From the NCBI GenBank assembly GCA_016235165.1, contig JACRLX010000014.1, positions 1 through 47,208 of the forward strand: DNA of 47,208 bases, written 5' to 3'. Positions within the stretch are counted from its first letter, which is position 1. Every line of letters starts with the position of its first letter. Shown here piece after piece: positions 15,334 through 27,437 of this stretch. This DNA is from Rhodocyclales bacterium. Its GTDB lineage: Bacteria; Pseudomonadota; Gammaproteobacteria; Burkholderiales; Rhodocyclaceae. The notes under the pieces are model-generated. The model ran no database searches. It saw only the letters and a program-made list of their open reading frames with translations, and was not told the DNA's origin. The position numbers were made by a program, and so were the translations under genes.

Positions 15334-18066
15334 ATGCCCACGCTGCTGCTCGTCGACGGCTCGTCCTACCTCTACCGCGCCTTCCATGCGCTGCCCGACC
15401 TGCGTACCTCGGGCGGCCAGCCGACCGGGGCGATCCGCGGCGTGCTGTCGATGCTGCGCGTGCTCGAAGCCGACTATAAGGCAGATTTTCGCGCCGTGGT
15501 GTTCGACGCCAAGGGCAAGACCTTCCGCGACGACTGGTACCCGGAGTACAAGGCGCACCGCCCGCCGATGCCGGATGACCTGGCAGCGCAGATCGAGCCG
15601 CTGCACCAATGCATCCGCGCCGCCGGCTGGCCCTTGCTGATGGAATCCGGCGTCGAGGCCGACGACGTGATCGGCACCCTGGCGCGGCAGGCCGGCAACG
15701 CCGGCATTGACTGCGTGATTTCGACCGGCGACAAGGACCTGGCGCAACTGGTGAACCGGCATGTCACGCTGGTGAACACCATGAATGGCGAGAAGCTCGA
15801 CATCGACGGCGTGAAAGCCAAGTTCGGCGTGGCGCCGGAACGCATCGTCGACTACCTGGCGCTGATCGGCGACAGCGTGGACAACGTGCCGGGCGTGGCC
15901 AAGGTCGGGCCGAAGACCGCCGTGAAATGGCTGGACGCCTACGGCTCACTGGACGCCATCGTCGCCCATGCCAACGAGATCGGCGGCGCGGTGGGCGAGA
16001 ACCTGCGCCGGCACCTGGATTTCCTGCCCCTGGGCGTCAGGCTGGTGACGGTGGCCTGTGAGCTGCCGCTGCCGGTGACGATCCATGAGCTGGCGCCGCA
16101 GACGCCGGATATGGCGAAGCTGGAAGAGCTTTACGCGCGGCTGGAGTTCAAGGGCTGGCTGCGCGAACTGAAGGGCGAGGCGCCAGCGCCGGCCGCCAGG
16201 CAGAAGGTCGCCGCCCCACCAGCGCCGACTCTCGCGCCCATTGAGGCCGTGGAACCCGATCGCAGCGGCTATGCCTGCATCCTCGACGAAGCCGCGTTGC
16301 AGGACTGGCTGGCGCGCCTCGATGCCGCCCCGCTGGTCTCGCTGGACACCGAAACCACCGACCTCGATCCGCTGCAGGCGCGGCTGGTCGGCATCTCTTT
16401 TGCGCTCGCCGATGGTCACGCCGCCTACCTGCCGCTGGGTCACCATTACGCCGGCGCGCCGGTGCAGTTGCCACTGACCGGGACGCTGGAAAAACTCAGG
16501 CCCTGGCTGGAATCACCACGCCACGGCAAACTCGGCCAGCACCTCAAGTACGACCGCCACGTCTTCGCCAACCATGGCGTGCAACTGGCCGGCATCGTCG
16601 AGGACACCCTGCTGCAATCCTACGTGCTCGAATCGGACAAGGCGCACGACCTCGGCGCGCTCGCCCTGCGCCACTGCGGACTGTCGACCATCAGCTACGA
16701 CGCCGTCACCGGCAAGGGCGCAAATCGCATTTCCTTCGCCCAGGTGGATGTCGCGCGCGCCGCCGAGTACTCGGCCGAGGATGCCGATGTCACGCTGCGC
16801 GTGCACCAGGCGCTGCGCCCGCAACTCGCCGCCGCACCGGAACTCGAAGCGCTCTACCGCGACCTCGAACTGCCGGTGGCCGAGGTGCTGTTCCGCATGG
16901 AACGCAATGGCGTGCTGATCGATGCCGACGCACTTGCCCGCCAGAGCGAGGAACTCGGGCGCAGGATCCTGGCCATCGAAGCCGAGGCGCAACAGCTCGC
17001 CGGCCAGCCCTTCAACCTCGCCTCGCCCAAGCAGCTGGCCGAGATCCTATTCACCCAGCAGGGCCTGCCGGTGGTGAAGAAGACGCCCTCGGGCGCGCCC
17101 TCGACCGACGAGGAAGTGCTGGAAAAGCTGGCCGAGGACTACCCGCTGCCGAAGAAGATCCTCGAACACCGCAGCTTCGCCAAGCTGAAGAACACCTACA
17201 CCGACAAGCTGCCGAAGATGATCAACCCGACCACCGGCCGCGTGCACACCAGCTTCGGCCAGGCCACGGCGGTCACCGGGCGGCTGGCCTCGACCGACCC
17301 CAACCTGCAGAACATCCCGATCCGCACCGCCGAGGGCCGCCGCATCCGCTCGGCCTTCATCGCGCCGGAAAATCGCCGTATCGTCAGCGCCGACTATTCG
17401 CAGATCGAACTGCGCATCATGGCCCACCTGTCCGACGACCCGCGCCTTCTGGAAGCCTTCGCCCAGGGCGAGGACGTGCACCGCGCCACCGCCGGCGAAG
17501 TCTTCGGCCTGACGCCGATCGAAGTCAGCAGCGAGCAGCGCCGCGCCGCCAAGGCGATCAACTTCGGCCTGATCTACGGCATGAGTGCCTTCGGTCTGGC
17601 CAAACAAATCGGCGTCGACCGCAGCGCGGCGCAGGCCTACATGGACCGCTACTTCGCGCGCTATCCCGGCGTGGCCCGCTACATGGAAGAGACCCGCGCC
17701 GTGGCCCGCGAGAAGGGCTACGTCGAGACCGTGTTCGGCCGCCGCCTGTGGCTGCCGGAGATCCGCTCGTCGAATGCCGGGCGCCGCCAGGGCGCCGAAC
17801 GCGCGGCGATCAACGCGCCGATGCAGGGCACCGCCGCCGACCTGATCAAGCGCGCCATGCTGGCGGTGCAGGGCTGGCTCGACGAGCGGCAATTGAAATC
17901 GCTGCTGATGCTGCAAGTACATGATGAATTGGTGCTGGAAGTCCCTGCCGGCGAACTCGACCAGTTGCGCGAGGCGCTGCCGAAGCTGATGGGCGGCGTG
18001 GCGCAGCTCAAGGTACCGCTGCTGGTCGAGGTTGGCGTTGGCGCAAATTGGGACGCAGCGCATTGA
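15334..18066 (+). CDS. polA: DNA polymerase I
   Basis: The 910-residue three-domain enzyme begins MPTLLLVDGSSYLYRAFHAL. The 5'-3' exonuclease domain covers about residues 1-290 (acidic motifs VVFDAKGKTFR, GVEADDVIG, STGDKDLAQL). The 3'-5' proofreading domain is at about 310-500 and retains DTET (about 338-341), so it should be active. The polymerase domain has motif A SADYSQIELR (about 686), motif B KAINFGLIYG and motif C QVHDEL (about 862). ATG 15334 was chosen over an in-frame upstream ATG by homology. Involved in lagging-strand maturation and repair. Confidence 0.98.
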   Translation: MPTLLLVDGSSYLYRAFHALPDLRTSGGQPTGAIRGVLSMLRVLEADYKADFRAVVFDAKGKTFRDDWYPEYKAHRPPMPDDLAAQIEPLHQCIRAAGWPLLMESGVEADDVIGTLARQAGNAGIDCVISTGDKDLAQLVNRHVTLVNTMNGEKLDIDGVKAKFGVAPERIVDYLALIGDSVDNVPGVAKVGPKTAVKWLDAYGSLDAIVAHANEIGGAVGENLRRHLDFLPLGVRLVTVACELPLPVTIHELAPQTPDMAKLEELYARLEFKGWLRELKGEAPAPAARQKVAAPPAPTLAPIEAVEPDRSGYACILDEAALQDWLARLDAAPLVSLDTETTDLDPLQARLVGISFALADGHAAYLPLGHHYAGAPVQLPLTGTLEKLRPWLESPRHGKLGQHLKYDRHVFANHGVQLAGIVEDTLLQSYVLESDKAHDLGALALRHCGLSTISYDAVTGKGANRISFAQVDVARAAEYSAEDADVTLRVHQALRPQLAAAPELEALYRDLELPVAEVLFRMERNGVLIDADALARQSEELGRRILAIEAEAQQLAGQPFNLASPKQLAEILFTQQGLPVVKKTPSGAPSTDEEVLEKLAEDYPLPKKILEHRSFAKLKNTYTDKLPKMINPTTGRVHTSFGQATAVTGRLASTDPNLQNIPIRTAEGRRIRSAFIAPENRRIVSADYSQIELRIMAHLSDDPRLLEAFAQGEDVHRATAGEVFGLTPIEVSSEQRRAAKAINFGLIYGMSAFGLAKQIGVDRSAAQAYMDRYFARYPGVARYMEETRAVAREKGYVETVFGRRLWLPEIRSSNAGRRQGAERAAINAPMQGTAADLIKRAMLAVQGWLDERQLKSLLMLQVHDELVLEVPAGELDQLREALPKLMGGVAQLKVPLLVEVGVGANWDAAH

Positions 18067-18099
18067 GGATTTGCCTTCGGAACATTTCGCGCTGCCGGC

Positions 18100-18134
18100 T
18101 TTGCAATTTCGCGCCGCCAACTTAAAATTGCAAA
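18100..18134 (+). promoter_or_regulatory. Perfect inverted repeat and putative promoter before the DUF4143 ATPase
   Basis: TTTGCAATTT (18100-18109) and AAATTGCAAA (18125-18134) are perfect 10-bp inverted repeats with a 15-bp spacer, ending exactly at the ATG. They overlap a candidate sigma-70 promoter, TTGCAA (18101-18106), 16 bp, TAAAAT (18123-18128). The layout fits an operator covering the promoter. If the promoter is used, the transcript would start at or next to the AUG. Alternatively the repeat acts as an mRNA hairpin. Confidence 0.5.
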
Positions 18135-19315
18135 ATGTGGATCAAGAGAACGCTCGCCGGCGAACTGCGCAAGCTGACCGCCAGCTTTCCCGTGGTGGCG
18201 CTGGTCGGCCCGCGCCAGGTGGGCAAGACCTCGCTGCTGGAGCATGACTTTCCCGAGTTCCGCTATGTTTCGCTCGACACCGCGAGCCAGGCGGAAATGG
18301 CCGAGACACGCCCGGCCGAGTTCCTGCAGCGTTTCCCGCCGCCGGTCATCATCGACGAAGTTCAATACGCGCCCGCGCTGTTCCGCCACATCAAGGCCTA
18401 CGTCGACGCACACCGCAATGAAAAGGGCCTGTTCCTGCTCACCGGCTCGCAAAACTATGCGCTGATGCAGGAGATTTCCGACAGCCTGGCCGGCCGCGCC
18501 GCGGTGATCCCCTTCCTCGGCCTGTCGGGCGCCGAGTGGCTGGCCTCGCCCGCCGCCACCGGCAGCACCTGGGGGCGCTTCTGGCTGCGCGGCGGCTACC
18601 CTGGCTTGTGGAGCGATCCCGGCGTTTCGCGCGAACGCTGGTACCAGGGCTATCTGGCCACTTACCTGGAACGCGACGTGCGCAACATCCTGCGCGTCGG
18701 CAGCCTGCGCGATTTCGAGCGCTTCCTGCGCGCCTGCGCCGCGCGCTGCGCGCAGACCCTCAACATGTCCGACCTCGGCCGCGATGTCGGGATTTCCGCC
18801 ACCACGGCGCGCGAATGGATCGGCGCGCTGCAGGCCTCGAACCAGATCCTGCTGCTGGAGCCCTATCACCGCTCGCTGGGCAAGCGCCTGGTGAAGTCGC
18901 CCAAGCTGTATTTCACCGATACCGGACTGGCCGCCTTCCTCATGGGCCTGACCGACGATGCGCCGCCGCCCGAGCATGTCGGTGGCGCGCTGTGGGAGAA
19001 CCATGTCGTCGGCCAGTGGCTGCGCTGGCGCCACTGGCAGCATCCGGAGGCGACGCTCTGGTACTGGCGCGATTCGGGCGGCCACGAGGTCGACCTGCTG
19101 GTGGAATGGCAGCAGCGCCTGTTCGGCATCGAGTGCAAGTACAAGGAGCGGCCCGACGCTCACGACCTGCGCGGTCTGCGTCGGCTGCGCGAGTTTTATG
19201 ACCAACGGGCCCTGCCCGGCTTCGTCGCCTGCACCACCGCGCAGCCCTTCGACATCGCCGACGGCATGACAGCGATCGGCGGCTGGACGCCATGGGCCCT
19301 GCCGGGGATGAGGCC

Positions 19316-19319
<4 letters not shown>
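18135..19319 (+). CDS. AAA ATPase with DUF4143 domain
   Basis: The 394-residue protein has a P-loop (GPRQVGKTS, about residues 25-33), Walker B IIDEVQYAP (about 71-79), a sensor region LTGSQNYALMQ, and a C-terminal DUF4143 domain. That domain has PD-(D/E)XK-like residues (GHEVDLLVEW...FGIECKY). Such ATPases are widespread in bacteria, frequently in accessory regions, with no settled role. Here the stop overlaps the msbA start by 4 bp (ATGA), so msbA translation may be coupled to it. A perfect inverted repeat lies directly before the start. Confidence 0.92.
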
Positions 19320-21054
<1,735 letters not shown>

Positions 21055-21058
<4 letters not shown>

Positions 21059-22134
21059 AAATTCTTCACACCGAGGCTTCCTGTGGCTGGGGCGGCCAGG
21101 AAATCCGCATCCTCGAGGAATCCAGCGGCCTGATCGCGCGCGGCCACGCGGTATCGATCGCCTGCCCCGCCCATGCGCGGCTGGCAACCGAGGCCACACG
21201 CTACGGCGTGCCCGTCACGCCGCTGCCGATCGAGTTCAAAACCCTCGCCGGCTTGCGCGCTCTGCGCCGGCACCTCGCCGCCACCCGGCCCGACGTGGTG
21301 AATACCCATAGCTCGGCCGATTCCTGGCTGGTGGCGCTGGCCTGTGCCACACTTTCCGAGTCGCCGGCCATCGTGCGTACCCGCCATATTTCGGCACCCG
21401 TTTCGGCCAATTTCGCCAACCGCTGGCTCTACCGTCAGGCGGCACACGTGGCCACCACCGGCGAAAGCCTGCGCCGGCATCTGGTGGAGACACTCGGGCT
21501 TGATCCTGCGCAAGTGCTTTCGGTGCCGACCGGGATCGACACGCAACGCTTCGCGCCCGCCGACAAGGCTGGGGCCAAAGTGGCCGTGGGCCTCGATCCA
21601 CAGCATCGGCACCTGGGCATCGTCGCCACGCTGCGCAGCTGGAAGGGCCACCTGTTCCTGCTCGATGCCTTCGCGCAATTGGCGCGGCCTGACCTGCGCC
21701 TGGTCATCGTCGGCGAAGGGCCGATGCGCGGCCCGATCGAGGAGAAGATCGCCGCGCTCGGCCTCGGCGAACGCGTCATCCTCGCCGGCCAGCGCAGCGA
21801 TCCGGAACGCTGGTTGCAGGCGCTCGACGTCTTCTGCCTGCCCTCCTACGCCAATGAAGGCGTACCGCAGGCGATACTGCAAGCCATGCTCTGCGCACTG
21901 CCCATCGTCACCACGCCGGTTGGAGCCATTCTCGAAGCGGTGGACGATCAACGCAGCGCGCTGGTGGTCGCACCGAAGGACGCGAATGCGCTGGCAAAGG
22001 CCATTGCCCGCCTGCTCGACGACACGGCACTGGCCGCCAGCCTGGGCGCCGAAGCGCGCCGTGTTGCCAGCGCCGACTTTTCAAAGGCTTCCATGCTCGA
22101 TCGCATGGCAGCCATCTTCACCCAGGCCGCATAG
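21055..22134 (+). CDS. GT4-type glycosyltransferase
   Basis: The 359-residue protein starts with GTG (VKILHTEASCGWGGQEIRIL), the N-terminal Rossmann half of GT-B enzymes. The C-terminal half has VIVGEGPMRGPIEEKI and SYANEGVPQAILQAM, where the usual EX7E motif reads E-x7-Q. The start overlaps msbA by 4 bp (GTGA). It presumably adds a sugar to the LPS core or O-chain on the cytoplasmic face. Donor and acceptor cannot be read from sequence. Confidence 0.9.
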
Positions 22135-22136
22135 CC

Positions 22137-22856
22137 ATGAGCAAACCCCTCGACTGGACCACGGTCTCCGACGACCCCAACAACCGCGAGGCCAAGGCCG
22201 CCGTGCGCACCTGGCTGAAAACCGCGCAGACGGTGCATACCGACAATGACCTGCTCGGCCACATCGAGTCGCTGGTGCGCGGCAAGCGGGTGCTCGACAT
22301 CGGCGTCGTCTCGCACAGCGCGCGCTACTTCGACCTCCCCGACTGGCGCCACGGCCGCATCCACAAGGCCGCCGCGTATTGCGTAGGCATCGACATCCTG
22401 GAACCGCTGGTGGCCGAACTCAACAGCCGCGGCTTCAACGTGTGCTGCGTCAACGCCACCTCGGAGGCCGACCTGGGCGAGCGCTTCGACGTGGTGTTCA
22501 TCGGCGACGTGGTCGAGCATGTCGATAACGCCGTATTGCTGCTGAAGTTCGCCGCCCGCCACCTGGCACCCGGCGGACGCCTGTTCGTCACCACGCCGAA
22601 TCCTTTCTCGCGCAAGTTCTTCCGCCAGTTCAAGCGCGATGGCGTGATGGTGGTGAACCTCGACCACATCGCATGGATCACGCCTACCCTGGCCATGGAG
22701 CTGGCGCGCCGCGCCGGCATCGCGCTTGCCGCCTACCATCTGGTGAAGCGCTTCTCGCCCCTGGCACTGCTGGTAAAACGGCTGATCGGCTGGCGCCTGG
22801 AGCCGGTGGAGTTTTCCTTCCCGGACTATCTGTATGAGTTCGTCCGCCGCGACTGA
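22137..22856 (+). CDS. Class I SAM-dependent methyltransferase
   Basis: The 239-residue protein has motif I as VLDIGVVSHSARYFD (about residues 45-59), the following acidic YCVGIDILEP, and motif II/III FDVVFIGDVVEHVDN and HLAPGGRLFVTTPNPF. This is the Methyltransf_11/23-like layout seen in polysaccharide clusters, and it probably methylates a sugar or glycolipid intermediate. It lies 2 bp after a glycosyltransferase and overlaps the next gene by 23 bp. The exact substrate is unknown. Confidence 0.88.
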   Translation: MSKPLDWTTVSDDPNNREAKAAVRTWLKTAQTVHTDNDLLGHIESLVRGKRVLDIGVVSHSARYFDLPDWRHGRIHKAAAYCVGIDILEPLVAELNSRGFNVCCVNATSEADLGERFDVVFIGDVVEHVDNAVLLLKFAARHLAPGGRLFVTTPNPFSRKFFRQFKRDGVMVVNLDHIAWITPTLAMELARRAGIALAAYHLVKRFSPLALLVKRLIGWRLEPVEFSFPDYLYEFVRRD

Positions 22857-23862
22857 GGGCGAATTGCCCGAACCGCGCGAGATCCTCTACATCAATGTCT
22901 CGCGCATCGGCGACACCCTGCTGGTGACGCCGGCCCTGCGTGCCGTGGCGGCACGCTGGCCAGCCGCCCGCATTACCCTGCTGGCGCACCCGAAGCGCGA
23001 GGAGGTGGTGCGCAAGCTGCCCTTCGTGCATCACACCGGAAGCATCGAAAAGGGGCGTGCGCGCCTGATGGGACGGCTGCCCGGCAGGCCCTACGAACTC
23101 GCCTTCGTCTGCAACTTCGATGCGCCGCTGATCGAGTATGCGTTGCGCGTAGCGCAGCGCGTGGTGGCCTTCCGCCAGGCGGACGAGGCGCTCAATCGCC
23201 GCCTCTACCGCGCCGTCGAACACCCGGCGCTACAGACTACCCATGCCGTGGACATCCAGCTGATGTTGCCGGCGGCGGTCGGCATCGCGCCTGCCGGCAA
23301 GGCGCTGGCCTATGCCGTCAGCGACGCGGAATCGCACTGGGCACAGGACTTCCTCGCCCGCCATGAGGCCGCCGCCAGGCATCCCCTGATCGGCCTGCAG
23401 GTGGCGAGCTTCCCGACCAAGGCCTATCGCGACTGGCCGCCCGCGCATTTCAGCGAGCTGTGCCAGCGCATCCTGAAGCGCTGGCCGACAGCGCACTTCC
23501 TGATCTTCGGCGGGGAACTGGAAAAGGAACGCACCGAGGCGCTGGCCAGGGAACTCGGCGCAGCGGCGACGCTATGCGCCGGACGACTCTCGCTGCGTGA
23601 AACCGCCGCCCTGATGAACCGCGTCGACCTCTATGTCGGTGTCGATACCGGGCCGACCCACCTGATGGGCGCGCTGCACCGGCCCATGGTGGCGCTCTAC
23701 CACGGCTATTCGCCGAGCCGGGTACTGGCGCCGCTCGACCACCCCTGCCTGTGGGCGATCGACCATCCGCAGGCCGACCGCTGCACGTCGGAAGCCGACA
23801 TGGCCGAGATCAGCGTCGACCGCGTCTGGGATGCGGTGCAAAATGCACTGACCGTGCAATGA
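22834..23862 (+). CDS. GT9 heptosyltransferase-like protein
   Basis: The 342-residue protein has the GT9 features ILYINVSRIGDTLLVTPALR at the N-terminus, LIGLQVASFPTKAYRDWP in the middle and YVGVDTGPTHLMGALHRPMV near the C-terminus. GT9 enzymes such as WaaC, WaaF and WaaQ transfer ADP-heptose to the inner core. Which heptose is added cannot be told here. It overlaps the upstream methyltransferase by 23 bp and the downstream glycosyltransferase by 4 bp. Confidence 0.9.
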   Translation: MSSSAATEGELPEPREILYINVSRIGDTLLVTPALRAVAARWPAARITLLAHPKREEVVRKLPFVHHTGSIEKGRARLMGRLPGRPYELAFVCNFDAPLIEYALRVAQRVVAFRQADEALNRRLYRAVEHPALQTTHAVDIQLMLPAAVGIAPAGKALAYAVSDAESHWAQDFLARHEAAARHPLIGLQVASFPTKAYRDWPPAHFSELCQRILKRWPTAHFLIFGGELEKERTEALARELGAAATLCAGRLSLRETAALMNRVDLYVGVDTGPTHLMGALHRPMVALYHGYSPSRVLAPLDHPCLWAIDHPQADRCTSEADMAEISVDRVWDAVQNALTVQ

Positions 23863-24929
23863 AGTTCGCCCTGTTCACCACCAACCTCGCCGGCGGTGGC
23901 GCCGAGAAGGCGCTGGCCAAGACAGGCGGCGGGCTGGCGGCACGCGGCCACGAGGTTGATTTCATCGTTTGCGAAGATGCCGGCCATTACCCGCCGCCAG
24001 CCGACTGCCGCTTCCATGCCTTGGCCGCGCGTGCCGGCCACGGCTGGCTGGGCAAGCGGCGGCTGGCCTGGAAGCTGAAACGGGTACTGGCGGCGAACCC
24101 ACCCGACCTGCTGGTGTCGACGCTGCCCTTCGCCGATGAAGTTGCCGCGCTGGCACGAATGCCGCGTCATGCCTGCCGCATCGCCAACACGCTTTCGGCC
24201 GAGATCGCGCGCCTGCCAGCCACCAAGGCGCAGCGTCGCGAAGCGCGCTACCGCGCGCTGTATGCCGGTCGGCCGCTGGTCGCCGTGTCGCGTGGCGTGG
24301 CCGACGACCTGGTCGCCAGCTTTGGTCTCGATGCGAAACGCATTCGCACGATAGGCAATCCTTTCGGCCTCGCCGCGATCCGTGATCTGGCGGCGGAGCC
24401 CTGCCCGGCACGGCCGAGCGAACCCTATCTGCTGCATGTCGGCCGCTTCGCCGCGCAAAAGCGCCATGACTTGCTGCTCGACGCCTTCGCCCGGCTCGAC
24501 GGTGAGCAAAGACTGGTGCTGCTGACCCCGCCCGACCCTGCGCTGGCGGCGCTGGTCGCCCGGCACCGCCTCGAACGCCGTGTCACCATCGCCGACTTTC
24601 AGGCCAATCCCTACCCCTGGATGGCGGGCGCCGAACTGTTGGTGCTGTGCTCCGACCACGAAGGCTTGCCCAATGTGCTGATCGAGGCGCTGGCCTGCGG
24701 CACGCGGGTGGTCAGCACCGACTGCCCCAGCGGGCCGCGCGAAATCCTCACCGGCGAGCTAGCGCGCGGACTGGTGCCCTGCGGCGACACGACGGCATTG
24801 GCCGCCGCGATGCAGACTGCATTGGCCGCACCGCGCCCGGAAGCGAGCGTCGTGGCAACGGCACTGGCGCCCTACGAGGCCACCGCCGCGCTCGACGCCT
24901 GGGAAACGCTGGCGCGGGAGATGGCCTGA
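23859..24929 (+). CDS. GT4-type glycosyltransferase
   Basis: This 356-residue GT-B enzyme begins MKFALFTTNLAGGGAEKALA, the GGAEK loop typical of GT4. The C-terminal domain has LLHVGRFAAQKRHDLLLDAF and the EX7E motif in DHEGLPNVLIEALACG. ATG 23859 overlaps the GT9 stop by 4 bp and its own stop overlaps asnB by one base (TGATG). It likely transfers a hexose or amino sugar in LPS assembly. Confidence 0.92.
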   Translation: MKFALFTTNLAGGGAEKALAKTGGGLAARGHEVDFIVCEDAGHYPPPADCRFHALAARAGHGWLGKRRLAWKLKRVLAANPPDLLVSTLPFADEVAALARMPRHACRIANTLSAEIARLPATKAQRREARYRALYAGRPLVAVSRGVADDLVASFGLDAKRIRTIGNPFGLAAIRDLAAEPCPARPSEPYLLHVGRFAAQKRHDLLLDAFARLDGEQRLVLLTPPDPALAALVARHRLERRVTIADFQANPYPWMAGAELLVLCSDHEGLPNVLIEALACGTRVVSTDCPSGPREILTGELARGLVPCGDTTALAAAMQTALAAPRPEASVVATALAPYEATAALDAWETLAREMA

Positions 24930-26872
24930 TGTGCGGCATCCTGCTCGCCGTCGGTGAAACCTTCCGCACCGACTTCGACGCCGCGCTGACCGCACTGCGC
25001 ACTCGCGGCCCGGATGCGCAGGAGGTGCTGGCCCATGGCGCTGCGCTGCTCGGCCACGCCCGCCTGGCGGTGATCGACATCGCCGGCGGGCGCCAGCCGA
25101 TGAGCACGCCCGACGGCCGCCTGGCGATGGTGTACAACGGCGAGATTTACAACTTCGCAAATCTGCGCCGCGAACTCGAAGCCGCCGGCCACGCCTTCGC
25201 CACGCGCTCGGACAGCGAAGTGCTGCTCACCGGTTACCGGCATTGGGGCGAGGCGGTACTGGACAAGCTCGATGGCATGTTTGCCTTCGCCATCCACGAC
25301 CTTGCCGACGGCAGCGTCTTCCTCGCCCGCGACCGCGTCGGCATCAAGCCCTTGTTCTGGGGCGAACATGCCGACGGCCTGGTGGCAGCGTCAACCCTGG
25401 CGCCATTTTTCGCGCTCAGGTCCTTTCCAAAGCAGCTCGATGCCGAAGGCCTGCGCGACTACCTCGCCTTCCAGACGCCGCTGGCGCCGCATACCCTGGT
25501 GCGCGACATCCATGCCCTGCCGCCCGGTGCCTGCCTGCGCTGGAAAGTCGGCGCTGGCGCGCTTTGCGTACCCGGAAATCCGCTTCGCGGGCGGGTAACG
25601 GCGCGCCAGTGGTGGACCATCCCCGACGCCAGCGAAACCGCACCCGATCCGGAAACGCTGGCCGAGGAAACCGATGCCCTGCTGGCGCAGGCGGTGAAGG
25701 ACCAGCTGGTGGCCGACGTGCCGCTGGGTGCCTTCCTCTCCGGCGGCATCGATTCCAGCCTAGTCGTGCATTACATGGCACAGGCGGGAGCCAGACCCCT
25801 GAAGACCTTCAGCGTGCGCTTCGCCGAAGCCGGCTTCGACGAAAGCCCGGCGGCGCGCGCCGTGGCTGAAAAATATGCCACCGAGCACCACGTGCTCGAC
25901 GCACCGCAGCTCGATGCCGACACCCTCGCGGCGGCACTGGCCGACCTCGACCAGCCGCTGGCCGACCCGGCCTACATCCCCACCTGGGCCTTGTCGCGCC
26001 TGACGCGGCAGCATGTCACCGTGGCGCTTTCGGGCGACGGCGGCGACGAGTTGTTCGGTGGCTATCCGCGTTTTCTCGACAGCGCCGACCGGCATCCCGA
26101 CAGTGTAGCCAGGCGCGCCCTGCGCGCGTTGATCGCGCGCGGCCTGGCCCCGGCCGGACTGACGCGGCGCGCGCTGGCCGGGCCTGAGCTGCTGCTCTAC
26201 CGACGGGTCGAGCTCGGCGACTATCCCGGCAGCCGCAAGGACCTGTGCCGCTATCTGGTGCCCGAAGTCGCGCGCGCGGCACGGCCCGAGGCCACGCTGG
26301 AACGCTGGCGCCAACTCGCGGAGCAGCACGGCGCCTACGACCGCGGCGCCCTGCTGCGCGCCGACCTGTGGACCTATCTCTCGGAAAACTGCCTGCCCAA
26401 GACCGACCGCGCCAGCATGGGCCACGGCCTCGAAGTGCGGGTGCCGCTGCTGGCCAACGCGATCCAGGACCGCATGCTGCGGCTGCCGGCCCAAGTGCAT
26501 TTCGATGCCGGTGCGCGAAGCGCCAGTCCCGGCATGCAGAGCACCGGTGCGCGAAGCGCCAGTCCCGGCGTGCAAAGCAGCGGCGGCGGCAAGGCCATCC
26601 TGCGCGCACTGGCGCGCCGCCACCTGCCCGAAGCGGTGTGGAATCGCGAAAAGCATGGCTTCTCGGTGCCGCTGCGCGCCAACTTCGCCGGCGCCTGGCG
26701 TGACTGGGGCGATGCCCAGGTCGCGGCGGCTAAAATGCGCGCACCCTGGCTCGATGCCGACGCCATTGCCACGCTCTGGCAGGCCGCCCGCGGCGGTGAC
26801 GGCAACCCGCGCCTGGCCTATACCTTTGCCGTGCTGCTGGCCTGGCTGGAAACCCATCCGCTGGACGACTGA
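24929..26872 (+). CDS. asnB: Asparagine synthase (glutamine-hydrolysing) AsnB-like
   Basis: The 647-residue protein has Cys2 as glutaminase nucleophile ([10 protein letters not shown]), the class II amidotransferase motifs [14 protein letters not shown] and [10 protein letters not shown], and the PP-loop [10 protein letters not shown]. The active-site loop is [16 protein letters not shown]. Inside polysaccharide loci, AsnB homologues are often thought to amidate sugar acids rather than make asparagine. The C-terminal domain carries a 36-bp tandem duplication (26508-26579), adding about 24 residues rich in Ala, Ser and Gly before [16 protein letters not shown]. Confidence 0.93.
   Translation: MCGILLAVGETFRTDFDAALTALRTRGPDAQEVLAHGAALLGHARLAVIDIAGGRQPMSTPDGRLAMVYNGEIYNFANLRRELEAAGHAFATRSDSEVLLTGYRHWGEAVLDKLDGMFAFAIHDLADGSVFLARDRVGIKPLFWGEHADGLVAASTLAPFFALRSFPKQLDAEGLRDYLAFQTPLAPHTLVRDIHALPPGACLRWKVGAGALCVPGNPLRGRVTARQWWTIPDASETAPDPETLAEETDALLAQAVKDQLVADVPLGAFLSGGIDSSLVVHYMAQAGARPLKTFSVRFAEAGFDESPAARAVAEKYATEHHVLDAPQLDADTLAAALADLDQPLADPAYIPTWALSRLTRQHVTVALSGDGGDELFGGYPRFLDSADRHPDSVARRALRALIARGLAPAGLTRRALAGPELLLYRRVELGDYPGSRKDLCRYLVPEVARAARPEATLERWRQLAEQHGAYDRGALLRADLWTYLSENCLPKTDRASMGHGLEVRVPLLANAIQDRMLRLPAQVHFDAGARSASPGMQSTGARSASPGVQSSGGGKAILRALARRHLPEAVWNREKHGFSVPLRANFAGAWRDWGDAQVAAAKMRAPWLDADAIATLWQAARGGDGNPRLAYTFAVLLAWLETHPLDD
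26508..26579 (+). repeat. Two tandem 36-bp repeats within asnB
   Basis: Units 26508-26543 and 26544-26579 match at 34 of 36 bases, each encoding [12 protein letters not shown]-type residues (12 codons, frame preserved). The repeated dodecapeptide lies in a surface-loop position just before the conserved GGGKAILR segment. It could be a recent slipped-strand duplication of a small inserted element. Confidence 0.85.
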
Positions 26873-26873
26873 C

Positions 26874-27434
26874 GTGAACCCGATCAAGCACCTGCTCTTC
26901 ATCCTCAGGCAGCGCCGCGCCGGCAACCGGGTGTCATTGTCGGCTTACCTCAAGGGTCACGAGCAAATCGAGCTCGGCCGCGGCTGCAAGATCCACGCCG
27001 ACGCCTCGGTCGATGCCTCGCGCAGCCCCGGCGTCAACTTCGGCGACAAGGTGACGCTGAACCGCTTTGCCTATGTCCAGGGCGGCAACGGCGGCGTGCG
27101 GCTCGGCAACCGCGTCGAGATCAACAACTTCAGCATCATCAATGGCACCGGCGGCGTCGATATCGGCGACGACACCCTGGTCGGCCCCGGCGTGCGCATC
27201 ATCTCCTACCAGCACCGCCACGCCCGCGACACGACCATCCGCGCGCAAGCCGTCGACGCGCGGCCGATCCGCATCGGCCGCGACTGCTGGCTGGGCGCCA
27301 ACAGCGTGATCCTTGCCGGGGTGACGATAGGCGACGGCGCCGTGGTGGCCGCCGGCGCCGTGGTGCGCGCCGACGTGCCGGATTACGCCATCGTCGCCGG
27401 CGTGCCGGCCAGCGTCAAAAAATACAGGGAATAG
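26874..27434 (+). CDS. Left-handed beta-helix acyltransferase (hexapeptide repeat)
   Basis: The 186-residue protein starts at GTG 26874 ([15 protein letters not shown]) and carries hexapeptide repeats through [19 protein letters not shown], the catalytic-histidine region, to [20 protein letters not shown] and [20 protein letters not shown]. This is the WbbJ/maltose-acetyltransferase-like fold; it probably O-acetylates a sugar of the LPS. It is separated from asnB by one base. GTG was chosen because no ATG lies near the homologous start. Confidence 0.88.
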   Translation: MNPIKHLLFILRQRRAGNRVSLSAYLKGHEQIELGRGCKIHADASVDASRSPGVNFGDKVTLNRFAYVQGGNGGVRLGNRVEINNFSIINGTGGVDIGDDTLVGPGVRIISYQHRHARDTTIRAQAVDARPIRIGRDCWLGANSVILAGVTIGDGAVVAAGAVVRADVPDYAIVAGVPASVKKYRE

Positions 27435-27437
27435 ACC

